Part shown: positions 50,248 to 59,449 of the stretch, piece after piece
How the letters are laid out: each line of letters opens with the position of its first letter
Numbering within the stretch: position 1 is the stretch's first letter
DNA from: Halobacteriales archaeon QS_4_70_19
Lineage (GTDB): Archaea; Halobacteriota; Halobacteria; Halobacteriales; Haloarculaceae
Assembly (NCBI GenBank): GCA_003020985.1
Contig: PXRM01000027.1
Span: 1-64,000 of the forward strand
Direction: 5' to 3'
DNA: 64,000 nucleotides
The notes under the pieces: generated by a model
Seen by the model: only the letters and a program-made list of their open reading frames with translations
The model's database searches: none
Told to the model about the DNA's origin: nothing
Position numbers and translations under genes: made by a program

Positions 50248-50372
50248 ATGCGCAACTGCGGGCCGGGAAGGATAAAGCTCACTCAACGGTCGACGACGTG
50301 TACGCGGCGGACGGATGCCATTCCCCGGTCAGTTCCGGTCGGAGGTGGCCGTACGATCGTCAGTAGTAGCCC

Positions 50373-50585
50373 CGTCCCCCGCCAGTCGGCACCCTCCGGC
50401 CGGGAGTCGGGCGTGACGCTGTGGCGGTCCGACTCCCGGCCCCACCGGACCGTCGCCCCCGGGCTGACGGTCATCTCGACGGGGTCGAAGACGAGGTCGC
50501 CGTCCGGCCCGACCGCGATCACGAGGTTCGCGCCGCCGCTCCCGTCCCCGCCGTCGGCGGGAGCAGATTTATCCGCTCCGGGCAA
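50373..50585 (-). pseudogene. Halocyanin gene fragment
   Basis: Frame from about 50531 to 50373 reads IAVGPDGDLVFDPVEMTVSP, then GATVRWGRESDRHSVTPDSR and PEGADWRGTG. This aligns with the first half of the plastocyanin domain of the halocyanins at 34618 and 43058 (VTVGPGGD.VFEPA, WDSD.HNI, QPDG..WEGTEG). There is no Tat signal and no Cys-x3-His-x4-Met copper loop; the frame then runs into unrelated residues. It is a remnant and cannot bind copper normally. Confidence 0.65.
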
Positions 50586-50597
50586 ATCCTGCCGGGC

Positions 50598-52172
50598 ATG
50601 GAGGGTGAATCAGGTCACTACATCGACGGCGAGTGGGTCGACGGCGCCGGGACGGAGACGTTCGAGAGCGTCGACCCGGCGACCGGCGAGTCGCTCGGCG
50701 AGTACCCGACCGGGACCGACGAGGACGTCGACCGTGCCCTCGCGGCCGCCGACGAGGCGTTCGAGGAGTGGCGTTCGATGTCCTACATCGACCGCGCGGA
50801 GGTCCTCTGGGACGTGTACCACGAGCTCCGGGACCGCACGGACGAACTCGGGGAGATCGTCACCAGGGAGTGCGGGAAGGAGATCAGCGAGGGTCGCGCC
50901 GACGTGGTCGAGGCCGCGCACATGGTCGAGTGGGCCGCCGGGAACGCCCGCCACCCACACGGCGACGTGGTGCCCAGCGAGATCGCCAGCAAGGACTCGT
51001 TCATGCGGCGCAAGCCACGCGGCGTCGTCGGCTGCATCACGCCGTGGAACTTCCCCGTCGCCATCCCGTTCTGGCACATGGCTGTCGCGCTCGTCGAGGG
51101 CAACACCGTCGTCTGGAAGCCCGCCGAGCAGACGCCCTGGTGTGGCGAGGTGGTCGCCGAGATGCTGGCGGACGCGGGCGTCCCAGACGGCGTGTTCAAC
51201 ATGGTCCAGGGCTTCGGCGAGGCCGGCGGTACCATCGTCGACGACCCGCGCGTCGACACGGTGCTGTTCACCGGGAGCGCGGCGGTCGGCCACGAGATCG
51301 CCTCCCGGGTCGGCGGCGAACCCGGCAAGCTGGCGGCCTGCGAGATGGGCGGAAAGAACGCCGTCGTCGTGACCGCGAACGCGGACCTGGACGTCGCGGT
51401 CCACTCGGCGGTCATGTCCTCGTTCAAGACGACCGGGCAGCGCTGTGTCTCCGCCGAGCGCCTCATCGTCCACACGGACGTCTACGACGAGTTCAAAGAG
51501 CGGTTCGTCGACCTCGCCGAGTCCGTCGCGGTGGGTGACCCGATGGACGAGGACACGTTCATGGGGCCGCTGGTCGACGCGAGCCAGGTCGAGAAGTTCG
51601 GCCGCTACAACGACCTCGCCCGCGAGGAGGGCGGGACCGTGCTCGTCGACCGCGAGGAGCTCGGCGCCGACGAGATCCCCGACGGCGGCGAGGACGGGGC
51701 GGCGACAGCCGCCGACGGCGAGCGGAGCGACGGCTACGCGAACGGCCACTGGGTCGGCCCGTTCGTCTACGAGATCGACTACAACCCCCAGGACCCCAAG
51801 CGCGTCCTCCAGGAGGAGGTGTTCGGCCCGCACGTCGCCCTCGTCGAGTACGAGGGGGACATCGCGGACGCCGTCGCCATCCAGAACGACTCGGACTACG
51901 GGCTCGCCGGCGCCATCATCTCGGAGGACTACCGCGAGATCAACCACTACCGCGACCACGCCGAACTCGGGCTGGCGTACGCGAACCTGCCCTGCATCGG
52001 GGCGGAGGTCCAGCTCCCGTTCGGCGGCGTCAAGAAGTCCGGCAACGGCTACCCCAGCGCCCGCGAGGTCATCGAGGCCGTCACCGAACGCACCGCCTTC
52101 ACGGTCAACAACTCGACGGACATCGAGATGGCACAGGGGCTCTCGGCCGACATCACGACCGAGGACGACTGA
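50598..52172 (+). CDS. Aldehyde dehydrogenase family protein
   Basis: Protein of 524 residues. TPWNFPVAIPFWHMA near 152 holds the conserved Asn, LFTGSAAVGHEIA near 222 is the NAD-binding loop, CEMGGKNAVVV near 253 holds the general-base Glu and TTGQRCVSAERL near 284 the nucleophilic Cys. An acidic insertion of about 30 residues near 355-385 (rich in Asp, Gly, Ala) is absent from most relatives. It oxidises an aldehyde to acid with NAD(P)+; substrate unknown, though the piperideine-6-carboxylate/AASADH-like branch is possible. Start ATG 50598. Confidence 0.93.
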   Translation: MEGESGHYIDGEWVDGAGTETFESVDPATGESLGEYPTGTDEDVDRALAAADEAFEEWRSMSYIDRAEVLWDVYHELRDRTDELGEIVTRECGKEISEGRADVVEAAHMVEWAAGNARHPHGDVVPSEIASKDSFMRRKPRGVVGCITPWNFPVAIPFWHMAVALVEGNTVVWKPAEQTPWCGEVVAEMLADAGVPDGVFNMVQGFGEAGGTIVDDPRVDTVLFTGSAAVGHEIASRVGGEPGKLAACEMGGKNAVVVTANADLDVAVHSAVMSSFKTTGQRCVSAERLIVHTDVYDEFKERFVDLAESVAVGDPMDEDTFMGPLVDASQVEKFGRYNDLAREEGGTVLVDREELGADEIPDGGEDGAATAADGERSDGYANGHWVGPFVYEIDYNPQDPKRVLQEEVFGPHVALVEYEGDIADAVAIQNDSDYGLAGAIISEDYREINHYRDHAELGLAYANLPCIGAEVQLPFGGVKKSGNGYPSAREVIEAVTERTAFTVNNSTDIEMAQGLSADITTEDD

Positions 52173-52510
52173 GCCCGAATTTGATTTACACGGCCGTATA
52201 TTCTCAATATGCGCCGATATTATTCCGATATATGCCTCAAAATATTACAAAATTCACTTCCGTGAGTTTATTGTTTTCAGACGATAGGTCTCACATTGGT
52301 TGCGAGTGAACCGTCGCACCGAGTAGTGGAGGGGGACGGCTGTGGCACGCTGGGGCGAGAGCTACCCGATTCCTGTCAGCAACGGCGTGCTGCACACGGG
52401 GCGCATATCTATTGCGAGAAGCCAGAGTGGAAAGCTGGTCAAGAGAAGCCAATCACCATACGGCTCCGAACGCGCCAGGAACGGCTATCGACCGAATCAG
52501 TCGTCGAGAA
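52173..52510. other. AT-rich intergenic region
   Basis: The first 110 bases after the aldehyde dehydrogenase are strikingly AT-rich (TATATTCTCAATATG, GATATTATTCCGATATATG) and may hold a terminator or foreign DNA boundary. The remainder has short frames without coding features. No RNA gene recognised. Confidence 0.5.
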
Positions 52511-53221
52511 CTATCGATGTCCGATGATGAGAGCGAAGGCAACATCGACTGGTCGATCTATCTCGCCGTCGGCATCTCCCCAGACAACCACCGGCTCGAA
52601 ACGGTGGGTTCCAGTCGGGAGGCAAACATCGTCGGGGAGGCTCTGGACGCCCAACACATCCGAACGAGTAGTGTGGGTCTCACCGGGAGCGAGTTCGAGG
52701 CGACGATACACATCCGCATGAAGAGTCGGACTTCTGTACTTCCAGCAGCCGTCGTCCCGATCGAACGTCAGGCCACTGTCGGATAGGTGAACCTCCTCAT
52801 TTTCCGATGTCGTGGCTGTGAAGGTGGCTTGGCGTTCCTCACCCAGCCTCGTCACTGCGTCACGGGTGTTCGTGATCTTCGTCTCTATGACGGGTGGATG
52901 TTCGACAGTCGGTTCCGAGCGAACCATCGAGAACTCATACTCGACAGGTGCCGCTGGAGCAGGCGACCTATCGGTTATCTTGACAACCGTCTCAGCAGGG
53001 GCCCGAATCGGCGACGGTGTGGCCGTCTCTGACTCGGGTGGCGACTCTGTTGGCGGCTTCGTCTGCGATGCCGTCCGCTGAAGGGTTTCGATTTCGGAGG
53101 GCGAACTCGTCTCTGGGTTCTCCTCAAGAGCAGCTTCGCCGCCGGTATTCAGCCCGGAACAGCCCGCGAAGCCGGCCGCGAGTGATACACCTGCCCCTCG
53201 AAGGATGTCACGTCGGTTCAT
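52511..53221 (-). CDS. Tat-exported lipoprotein, function unknown
   Basis: Protein of 236 residues. MNRRDILRGAGVSLAAGFAG ends in a lipobox with Cys (AGCSG), giving a lipid-anchored surface protein. A Ser/Thr/Pro/Glu-rich linker runs to about residue 75, followed by a beta-rich domain (EYEFSMVRSEPTVEHPPVIE ... TRLGEERQATFTATTSENEE) that looks Ig-like, with a possible Cys pair (DDGCWKYR, DDVCLPTG). I recognise no enzyme motif. First (in sequence) of three similar lipoprotein genes on this strand. Confidence 0.75.
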   Translation of the reverse strand: MNRRDILRGAGVSLAAGFAGCSGLNTGGEAALEENPETSSPSEIETLQRTASQTKPPTESPPESETATPSPIRAPAETVVKITDRSPAPAAPVEYEFSMVRSEPTVEHPPVIETKITNTRDAVTRLGEERQATFTATTSENEEVHLSDSGLTFDRDDGCWKYRSPTLHADVYRRLELAPGETHTTRSDVLGVQSLPDDVCLPTGTHRFEPVVVWGDADGEIDRPVDVAFALIIGHR

Positions 53222-53373
53222 ACTGTGTGAAACGCACCCACTCCAATAAGTGGAGGTGGTAATTCAGCCATCCGTTTTAGCCTGCCCCAGTGAGGCCCGG
53301 AATAACGAGACCCGAACACGGGACCGAAGGATTCGAAATATATAGTGCGCAAGTCGGTCACCGGACGTTCTAT

Positions 53374-53856
53374 TCATCGCCCGCAAGTGGGAGGCGCCGG
53401 ATCGATCGTCTGTTTCAACTCCGTGACTTCGAGATTCCCATCGAAGAAGCGGATATCGAGATAATCGTAACTGTCACAGGAAGGAATTTGCCACGTGTAG
53501 GACGTGGCAGCCCCGGTATCTGCCTCGAATCGAAGGCGATAGGAGCCCATCGTGGTGACAACCTCCCGGAACCGCTTTTTCGCTCCCCCTGCCAGCGAGT
53601 AGGTTTCGTCGAGGAGGGTTTCTTGCTCATCGAGCCGCTGCACAACTACCCTGAACGAATGCGTGGTCTCGGTTCCGTTATACAGATAGAAGAGACCCAG
53701 CGCATCGTTAGCCTCGTTACGGGCGTCTGTCGGAGACGATTCCGAGTCGGAAGGAACTGGAGAGCTACTTGGCGATGACGAGCCAGTTGTTTCGGTAGTA
53801 CAGCCGGTTCCAGCGAGCAGTCCGCCCACGGAGAGGAGGAGCCCACGACGTTGCAT
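53374..53856 (-). CDS. Tat-exported lipoprotein with Ig-like domain
   Basis: Protein of 160 residues. MQRRGLLLSVGGLLAGTGC gives a Tat signal and lipobox. After a Ser/Pro linker comes a domain with NGTETTHSFRVVVQRLDEQE, TLLDETYSLAGGAKKRFREV and MGSYRLRFEADTGAATSYTW. It aligns by eye with the C-terminal half of the lipoprotein at 54040, so the two are paralogues. No catalytic residues are seen. Likely surface-exposed binding or structural protein. Confidence 0.75.
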   Translation of the reverse strand: MQRRGLLLSVGGLLAGTGCTTETTGSSSPSSSPVPSDSESSPTDARNEANDALGLFYLYNGTETTHSFRVVVQRLDEQETLLDETYSLAGGAKKRFREVVTTMGSYRLRFEADTGAATSYTWQIPSCDSYDYLDIRFFDGNLEVTELKQTIDPAPPTCGR

Positions 53857-54039
53857 ACCCTGATATCTGATGCCTCGGGAAGAAGTGATGTCGGTAACCC
53901 AAAGGCGTCTTGTTCATTTTCTCGGTATGTGTTCCGAGGCCGGACGTAGATGACTGTTCGCCCCCGCGATGGACTTAGAGAATGGGTCCAGCACGCGTAG
54001 TTTGAATTGACTTTTCTCAGAGACGGGTTTCTGAAGTTG

Positions 54040-54588
54040 TCAGGGGTGGTACGTAACAACTTGGAAGGCCCCACCCTCCTCGACCTCAACGACGACAGCC
54101 TTCCTCGGGTTCTGGTTGCTGATCTCGAACTGATGGGTCGTGCTGGTACCCGCGTCAGTCTCGATCTGAACGTCGTATGTGCCCGTCTCGGGGAAGTTGA
54201 AATCACGTTGGGCGGAGAAGTTAGCCGTGACGGTGAACGATTCCTCGAACACTGTCGAAGCGTGCTCGCTCTCCGTTGGCCCGGAGAACACCACTGTCAC
54301 ACGGTACGTCTCGATATCCTCGGCCCCGCTCAGCCACAACTCGTAGCCGACTCCCCTGGGTGTCCCCGCTCCCGTCGTGGCGGTCACAGGGGAACGCTGC
54401 TGCCCGGGAGATGCGGGGACATCCGTATCCGTCGGCGTCTCCGTGGGGGTCTCCGTCGTGGCAGGTGAGCCCGGTGAGGTCTCTGTGGAGGATGGCTCCT
54501 CGTCACCACCACCACTTGAGGTGCATCCGGCTATCATTCCGAGACAGCAACCGGCTCCGATAGTTTTCAGCAGCGCACGACGGTGCAT
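54040..54588 (-). CDS. Tat-exported lipoprotein with Ig-like domain
   Basis: Protein of 182 residues. MHRRALLKTIGAGCCLGMIA and the lipobox (AGCTS) define a Tat lipoprotein; the linker is rich in Thr/Ser/Pro/Glu (TETPTETPTDTD). The domain ETYRVTVVFSGPTESEHAST, then FEESFTVTANFSAQRDFNFP and TGTYDVQIETDAGTSTTHQF is Ig-like and parallels that of 53374. Start ATG 54588 places the twin arginines correctly; an ATG at 54615 is less likely. Confidence 0.75.
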   Translation of the reverse strand: MHRRALLKTIGAGCCLGMIAGCTSSGGGDEEPSSTETSPGSPATTETPTETPTDTDVPASPGQQRSPVTATTGAGTPRGVGYELWLSGAEDIETYRVTVVFSGPTESEHASTVFEESFTVTANFSAQRDFNFPETGTYDVQIETDAGTSTTHQFEISNQNPRKAVVVEVEEGGAFQVVTYHP

Positions 54589-54829
54589 ACCACCGATACA
54601 GGGACTTGTACCCAACCATCTTCGGGTGGATCAAACAGCCATTATCGCTTCCGTTCCAGAATGTTGAATCTCGTCTGTCCCTGACCGACTCGCCCGCTCG
54701 CTCTACCGGATCAACCCGTTCCAACGAGAAGTGAACCGAACGCTGTCCGTTGCTGAACCTCCCTTCTCTCTCCATACAGCCGCGGGTTCTCTCGACTGCT
54801 GAGCGTTCAGCCGAAGCCATCGATTCCGT

Positions 54830-55020
54830 TTAGCCGTCCACGTTCGACAGTCTGTCGAGTTCGTCCGCGGGAATCGGGTTCCGGTACTGGAACGGTTCGT
54901 CGTCGCACAGCGACTCGAAGTCCCGGTCGGTCGTCACGAGATGGGAGGCGTCGTGTGCCCGGGCCAAGGAGACCCGGACTGGTCGACCGACCGGAACGTC
55001 GGGCTGGACGACGGAGCGAA
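54830..55020 (-). pseudogene. C-terminal fragment of a PIN-domain toxin
   Basis: The frame ending at TAA 54830-54832 reads VSLARAHDASHLVTTDRDFE, then SLCDDEPFQYRNPIPADELD. The pattern A..HDA.LVT.DRDFE is the last helix and strand of VapC-type PIN domains with their final conserved Asp. No start codon or N-terminal acidic motifs are present upstream; the frame runs into the end of the gene at 55024. It is a relic of a toxin gene, with no antitoxin nearby. Confidence 0.6.
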
Positions 55021-55023
55021 CGT

Positions 55024-55440
55024 TCAGAGTCCGAACAGCCCCGCGACAGGCGGGGCCAGGAGCGCGACGCCGAACCCGGCGCTCGCGACGCGGGCCATCG
55101 CGCGGCGGGAGTCGGTCTCCGACCAGTCGCTCCCGGTGTCGAGGTGGCGCTGCACGTTCTCCAGTCCCGGTCCGGCGAGCACGGATCCGGACCAGCCGAC
55201 GACGCCGAACCCGAACGCGAGGAGACCGACGCCGAACGCCTTGCGCGCGGCGAACGCGGGGTCGTAGCCCAGCGCCAGCGCCGCCGTCAGCAGCACGCCG
55301 ACCGCAGCGCCGACCCCGACGCTCGTGAGGACGAGCCGGGCCCGGGGACGGAGCCAGCCCGACGGGGTCGCGACCGGCCGGCGCTCGCCCCTCCGGCTCC
55401 CGTCTGTCGGGACGCCGTCCCCGCTGCTGTCAGTCGCCAT
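55024..55440 (-). CDS. Membrane protein at the end of the peptide ABC operon
   Basis: Protein of 138 residues. After a 30-residue basic/acidic N-terminus come helices LVLTSVGVGAAVGVLLTAAL, AFGVGLLAFGFGVVGWSGSV and ARVASAGFGVALLAPPVAGL. Its ATG overlaps the dppC stop (ATGA), so it is translated together with the transporter. A conserved haloarchaeal protein; role unknown. Confidence 0.75.
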   Translation of the reverse strand: MATDSSGDGVPTDGSRRGERRPVATPSGWLRPRARLVLTSVGVGAAVGVLLTAALALGYDPAFAARKAFGVGLLAFGFGVVGWSGSVLAGPGLENVQRHLDTGSDWSETDSRRAMARVASAGFGVALLAPPVAGLFGL

Positions 55441-56459
55441 CAGTCGACCGCCTCCCGCATCCGTGGGTCGAGCGCGTCACGCATGCCGTCGCCGAGCAGG
55501 TTGAATCCCAGCACCGTGATCGCCAGGAACAGACCCGGGAAAAACGACATCCACCATTTGCCGGTCTGCAGGCCGTTGGTGACCCCCCGGTCGAGCATCA
55601 GTCCCCAGGACGGTTCCCCGGCCTGTGCGCCAAAGCCCAGGAACGACAGCGCCGCCAGGTCGATGATGGCGAGCCCGAAGTTCAACGTCGACTGGACGGT
55701 GATGGGCGCGAGCGTGTTCGGCAGGATGTGCCGGACCAGGACCCGCGGGTCGGCGGCCCCGAGCGCGACTGTGGCGTCGACGTACTCGTCTTCGAGTACC
55801 TTCAGCGCGGCCCCGCGGACGACGCGGGCGAACCGCGGCGTGTAGACCAGCGTCAGCGCCGCGACCGCCTTCCAGAGGCCGGCCCCGAAGATGGCGACCA
55901 GCGCCAGCGCCAGCAGCAGCGACGGGAACGCCAGCAGCACGTCCATCGTCCGCATGATGACGTTGTCCGTCACGTCGCCGTAGTAGGCCGCGATGATGCC
56001 GAGTCCGACCCCGGCGACCGTCGACAGCCCGACCGTGATGGTACCGAACTTGAGCGCCAGCCACGCGCCGTAGAGGTTCCGCCTGTAGATGTCCCGCGCG
56101 GAGGCGTCCGTGCCGAACAGCCGCTCGTTGGCCGGCACACCGGATACCGTCCAGCCCGGGGCCGCTCGGTCGGGGACGCCGGTCCCGAGCCGTGACCGGG
56201 TGAGCAGCGAGATGTCCGGCGAGACCATCCCCTGGACGAACGCCCGCGGTGCCTCGAACAGCAGGCCGAAATCGGGCGCCACGAGTACGAACCGGGCGTA
56301 CAGCGCGACCAGCAGCATCCCGAAGATGATGCTCAGGCCGACGACCGCCAGCCGGTTCGACAGGAGCTGCGAGAGGAACGGCGAGGCCCGGAGCCGGTCG
56401 AGCAACCCCCGCCCGGCGGCCGTCTCCGCCGCCGTCTCCGTCTCGGTCTCCGTACTCAT
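55440..56459 (-). CDS. dppC: ABC transporter permease, DppC-type
   Basis: Protein of 339 residues. Six helices with the permease EAA-type motif near residue 240 (DATVALGAADPRVLVRHILP). The N-terminal LLSNRLAVVGLSIIFGMLLV and the DppC family segment RLFGTDASARDIYRRNLYGA fit. An extracytoplasmic insert after helix 1 (about 55-105) is longer than usual. It pairs with DppB in the membrane channel for di/oligopeptides. Follows dppB by 79 bases. Confidence 0.92.
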   Translation of the reverse strand: MSTETETETAAETAAGRGLLDRLRASPFLSQLLSNRLAVVGLSIIFGMLLVALYARFVLVAPDFGLLFEAPRAFVQGMVSPDISLLTRSRLGTGVPDRAAPGWTVSGVPANERLFGTDASARDIYRRNLYGAWLALKFGTITVGLSTVAGVGLGIIAAYYGDVTDNVIMRTMDVLLAFPSLLLALALVAIFGAGLWKAVAALTLVYTPRFARVVRGAALKVLEDEYVDATVALGAADPRVLVRHILPNTLAPITVQSTLNFGLAIIDLAALSFLGFGAQAGEPSWGLMLDRGVTNGLQTGKWWMSFFPGLFLAITVLGFNLLGDGMRDALDPRMREAVD

Positions 56460-56538
56460 CGGTCCCCCTCCGGTCGTCGCGCCCGCGTGCCGTGCCCGCC
56501 GCTCCGTCCGTGGCCGGTGTCGCAGGTGTCGTGTCTTG

Positions 56539-57582
56539 TCATTGGTCGATCCGTGGGTCGAGGTAGCTGTAGGTGATGTCGACGCCCAGGTTCACGAGCG
56601 TGAACAGCAGCGCGAACGTCAGGACGGTCCCCTGGACGAGCGTGTAGTCCGACGCGCCGATGGCGTCGACGATGGTGACGCCGATGCCGCCGATGCCGAA
56701 GATGGTCTCGGTGAGGACGGCCCCGCCGAGCAGCGTTCCGAACTGGATGCCGATGACGGTGATGACGGGGATGAGCGCGTTCCGGAAGCCGTGCTTCATC
56801 AGCGTGATTCTCGCGCCCTGGCCCTTCGCCCGCGCGGTCCGGATGTAGTCCTGCCGGACGACCTCCAGCATCGAGGAGCGCATCATCCGCGAGATGAGTG
56901 CCATCGAGTAGATGCCGATGACCGCCGCCGGCATGAACAGGTGCTGGACCGCCGATATCCAGGCGTCGAACTGGCCGACCAGCAACGTGTCCACCGTCAC
57001 CATCCCGGTCAGCGGGAGCTCCATGCCGAACAGCGTCCAGCTCGTCGGCAGGAAGATGGTCGAGCCGATGCGACCGCTCGCGGGGAGCCACCCGAGATAC
57101 GTCGACAACAGCAGGATGAGCAGCGGTCCCGACCAGAAGATGGGGACGGAGATGCCCGTCAGGGCCCCCACCCGGGTCGCGTGGTCGGTGAACGAGTCCT
57201 GCCGGATGGCCGACAGCACGCCCAGCGGGATGCCCAGCAGGATCCCGAACACCTGTCCGTACAGGGCCAGTTCGATGGTGACCGGGAGGCGGTCGGCCAG
57301 CACGTCACGGACCGCGCGGCCCTGGGCGACCTTGTAGGACTGGCCGAACTCGAACTGCGCGGCGTCGAGCAGGAACCGGCCGTACTGCACCCAGAGCGGG
57401 TCGTCGAGGCCGAGGTCGTCGCGGACCTGCGCGATCTGCTCGGCCGACGCGCGCTGCCCGATGATCACCCGGGCCGGGTCCCCGGGGGCCAGCTGGAGGA
57501 TGGCGAACACGAGCGTCGCCACTCCGAACAGGACCGGGACCAGCAACAGCAGCCGTTTGGCGATGAACCGCTTGGAGACCAT
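56539..57582 (-). CDS. dppB: ABC transporter permease, DppB-type
   Basis: Protein of 347 residues. RFIAKRLLLLVPVLFGVATL at the start and LAPGDPARVIIGQRASAEQI are diagnostic for DppB/OppB. The cytoplasmic EAA loop is IRTARAKGQGARITLMKHGF near 230, with FRNALIPVITVIGIQ after it. The substrate could be dipeptides, oligopeptides or nickel. It lies between the binding-protein gene and dppC. Confidence 0.93.
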   Translation of the reverse strand: MVSKRFIAKRLLLLVPVLFGVATLVFAILQLAPGDPARVIIGQRASAEQIAQVRDDLGLDDPLWVQYGRFLLDAAQFEFGQSYKVAQGRAVRDVLADRLPVTIELALYGQVFGILLGIPLGVLSAIRQDSFTDHATRVGALTGISVPIFWSGPLLILLLSTYLGWLPASGRIGSTIFLPTSWTLFGMELPLTGMVTVDTLLVGQFDAWISAVQHLFMPAAVIGIYSMALISRMMRSSMLEVVRQDYIRTARAKGQGARITLMKHGFRNALIPVITVIGIQFGTLLGGAVLTETIFGIGGIGVTIVDAIGASDYTLVQGTVLTFALLFTLVNLGVDITYSYLDPRIDQ

Positions 57583-57693
57583 TCCGTGCGAGGCAGGTTC
57601 GGCGACCGCTCACTTGTGGGTTCGGGACGGCGACCGACCGCCGTCGGGCGGTGACGGGGGTCGTCGCCCGCCGTCACCCGCCGGCACCGGGCG

Positions 57694-59394
57694 TCAGTTG
57701 ATCGTGACCGTGTTCAGGTACGGGCCGCCGACCGACGAGATGGTGTAGCTGCTGACCGCCTCGTTGGCCGCGCGCAGCGTCTTCGCGTAGTCGACGAACA
57801 CCCACGGGGACTCCTCGTGGGCGAGCGCGTTGGCCTCCTGGTAGGTGCTCCGGCGACTCGCCTCGTCGTAGGTCCGCTGTGCCTCGCGGACCATCTCCAT
57901 GTACTCCGTGTTCGCCCAGCCGGAGACGTTCAGCGTGGAGTACCCCTCCGTGTCGAAGCTGACCCAGTCCTGCCCGTCGGGGACGTCCTCGAGGTCGACC
58001 TTCGGGTCCAGCAGGACGTAGAGGAAGTTGTCCGGGTCGGCGTTGTCCGTGTACCAGCCCAGGAAGCAGGCGTCGTGGTTGCCGGCGCTGGTGTAGTCCA
58101 GATACGAGCTGAACGTGGAGAACTGGTTGACGTTGACCGTGAAGCCGATCTCCTCCAGATCGGACTTGACCTGGTTGGCCGTCTCGATGGGGCTGGGGTT
58201 GTAGCCACGCGGGTTCGAGAACGTGGCGAGTTCGAACTCGAAGCCACCCTCGTAGCCCGCGTCGGCGAGCAGCTGCTCGGCCTGCTCCTTGTCCGTCGGG
58301 TACGGGTCGAGGTCCTCGTTGCGACCGAGGACGCCCGGCGGGAGCGGCTGGCTGGCCTGCGAGGCGAAGCCCTCGTAGATCTGGTTGACGATGGCCTCCG
58401 TGTTCACCGCGTGGGCGATGGCCTGCCGGACCTCCTTCGAGCGGAACTCCTCGCGCCGGGCCATGTTCATCGCCATGTAGCCGTGATTGATGCCGTCCTT
58501 CGACAGCAGTTCCGCGGAGCCGGCGTCCTCGACCTGCTGTGAGGACTGCGAGTCCAGGTTGTCAGTGATGTGTGAGTCGCCGTTGATGACGTCCTGAACG
58601 CGGGTGGAGTTCTCCGTGATGGTCTTGAACACGACCGCGTCGACCTGCGGGCCGTCTCCCCAGAAGTCGTCGTTGGCGGTCAGCCGGACGCGCTGGTTCT
58701 CGTTGTCGATCTGGTCGAGGGCGAACGCGCCCGTTCCGACCGGATCCGTCCCGAGGGCGACCTGGTCGTCCGGGTTCGCGCCGAGCGACTCGATCTGGGT
58801 CTTCGACAGCACGGAGGCCGCGAACATCGCCAGGTTCCGGAGGAACGGGGCGTACTGCTGGGTCAGCTGGATCTCCAGCTCGTAGTCGCCCTGTACGTTG
58901 ACCGAGTCGACCCAGTTCCCCAGCGTGAACGGGCCGTAGCCCGAGCGGTTCTCGCCGAGGTAGTAGTCGTACGAGTCGTCGGCGAACCGCCGGTAGGTGG
59001 CCCGGAAGTCCTCGGCGGTGAACTCCTCACCGTCGTGGAAGGTGACGCCCTCCCGCAGCGTGACGTTCGCGGACTCGCCGTCCAGCGAGTAGTCCGTCGC
59101 CAGGCCGTCCTCCAGCGCGCCGCCGCTACCGGGCGTGAACAGGATGAGCTGGTCGAAGATCTGGTTCGTGACCTTCGCCACCTCCCCGCTCGTGGTCTGC
59201 TGCGGGTCGTAGTTCTCCGGGTGGTCGCCGCGGGCGTACACCAGTGTCCCGCCGCTCCCGCCGTCGCCGCCGTCATCGCCGTCGCCACCACCGTCACCGC
59301 CGTCGCCGATACAACCAGCCAGCGAGGCCGTGGCCGCGGCGCCACCAGCTGCCTTCAGGAACGTCCGTCGATCGACAGTCGTCTCGGGAGACAT
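57694..59394 (-). CDS. dppA: Peptide ABC transporter substrate-binding lipoprotein
   Basis: Protein of 566 residues, SBP family 5. Tat signal DRRTFLKAAGGAAATASLAG with lipobox Cys (AGCIG), then a Gly/Asp-rich linker (GDGGDGGGDGDDGG). The fold shows TLREGVTFHDGEEFTAEDFR near 130, the usual family 5 signature, and DPVGTGAF near 215. It captures the substrate outside the cell and is tethered to the membrane by a lipid. Start ATG 59394, 55 bases after the ATPase gene stop. Confidence 0.93.
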   Translation of the reverse strand: MSPETTVDRRTFLKAAGGAAATASLAGCIGDGGDGGGDGDDGGDGGSGGTLVYARGDHPENYDPQQTTSGEVAKVTNQIFDQLILFTPGSGGALEDGLATDYSLDGESANVTLREGVTFHDGEEFTAEDFRATYRRFADDSYDYYLGENRSGYGPFTLGNWVDSVNVQGDYELEIQLTQQYAPFLRNLAMFAASVLSKTQIESLGANPDDQVALGTDPVGTGAFALDQIDNENQRVRLTANDDFWGDGPQVDAVVFKTITENSTRVQDVINGDSHITDNLDSQSSQQVEDAGSAELLSKDGINHGYMAMNMARREEFRSKEVRQAIAHAVNTEAIVNQIYEGFASQASQPLPPGVLGRNEDLDPYPTDKEQAEQLLADAGYEGGFEFELATFSNPRGYNPSPIETANQVKSDLEEIGFTVNVNQFSTFSSYLDYTSAGNHDACFLGWYTDNADPDNFLYVLLDPKVDLEDVPDGQDWVSFDTEGYSTLNVSGWANTEYMEMVREAQRTYDEASRRSTYQEANALAHEESPWVFVDYAKTLRAANEAVSSYTISSVGGPYLNTVTIN

Positions 59395-59449
59395 ACGGTC
59401 GTATCCATAGTCCGCTCAATTAATGTTACCGAAGACTCACATCTGTTTT

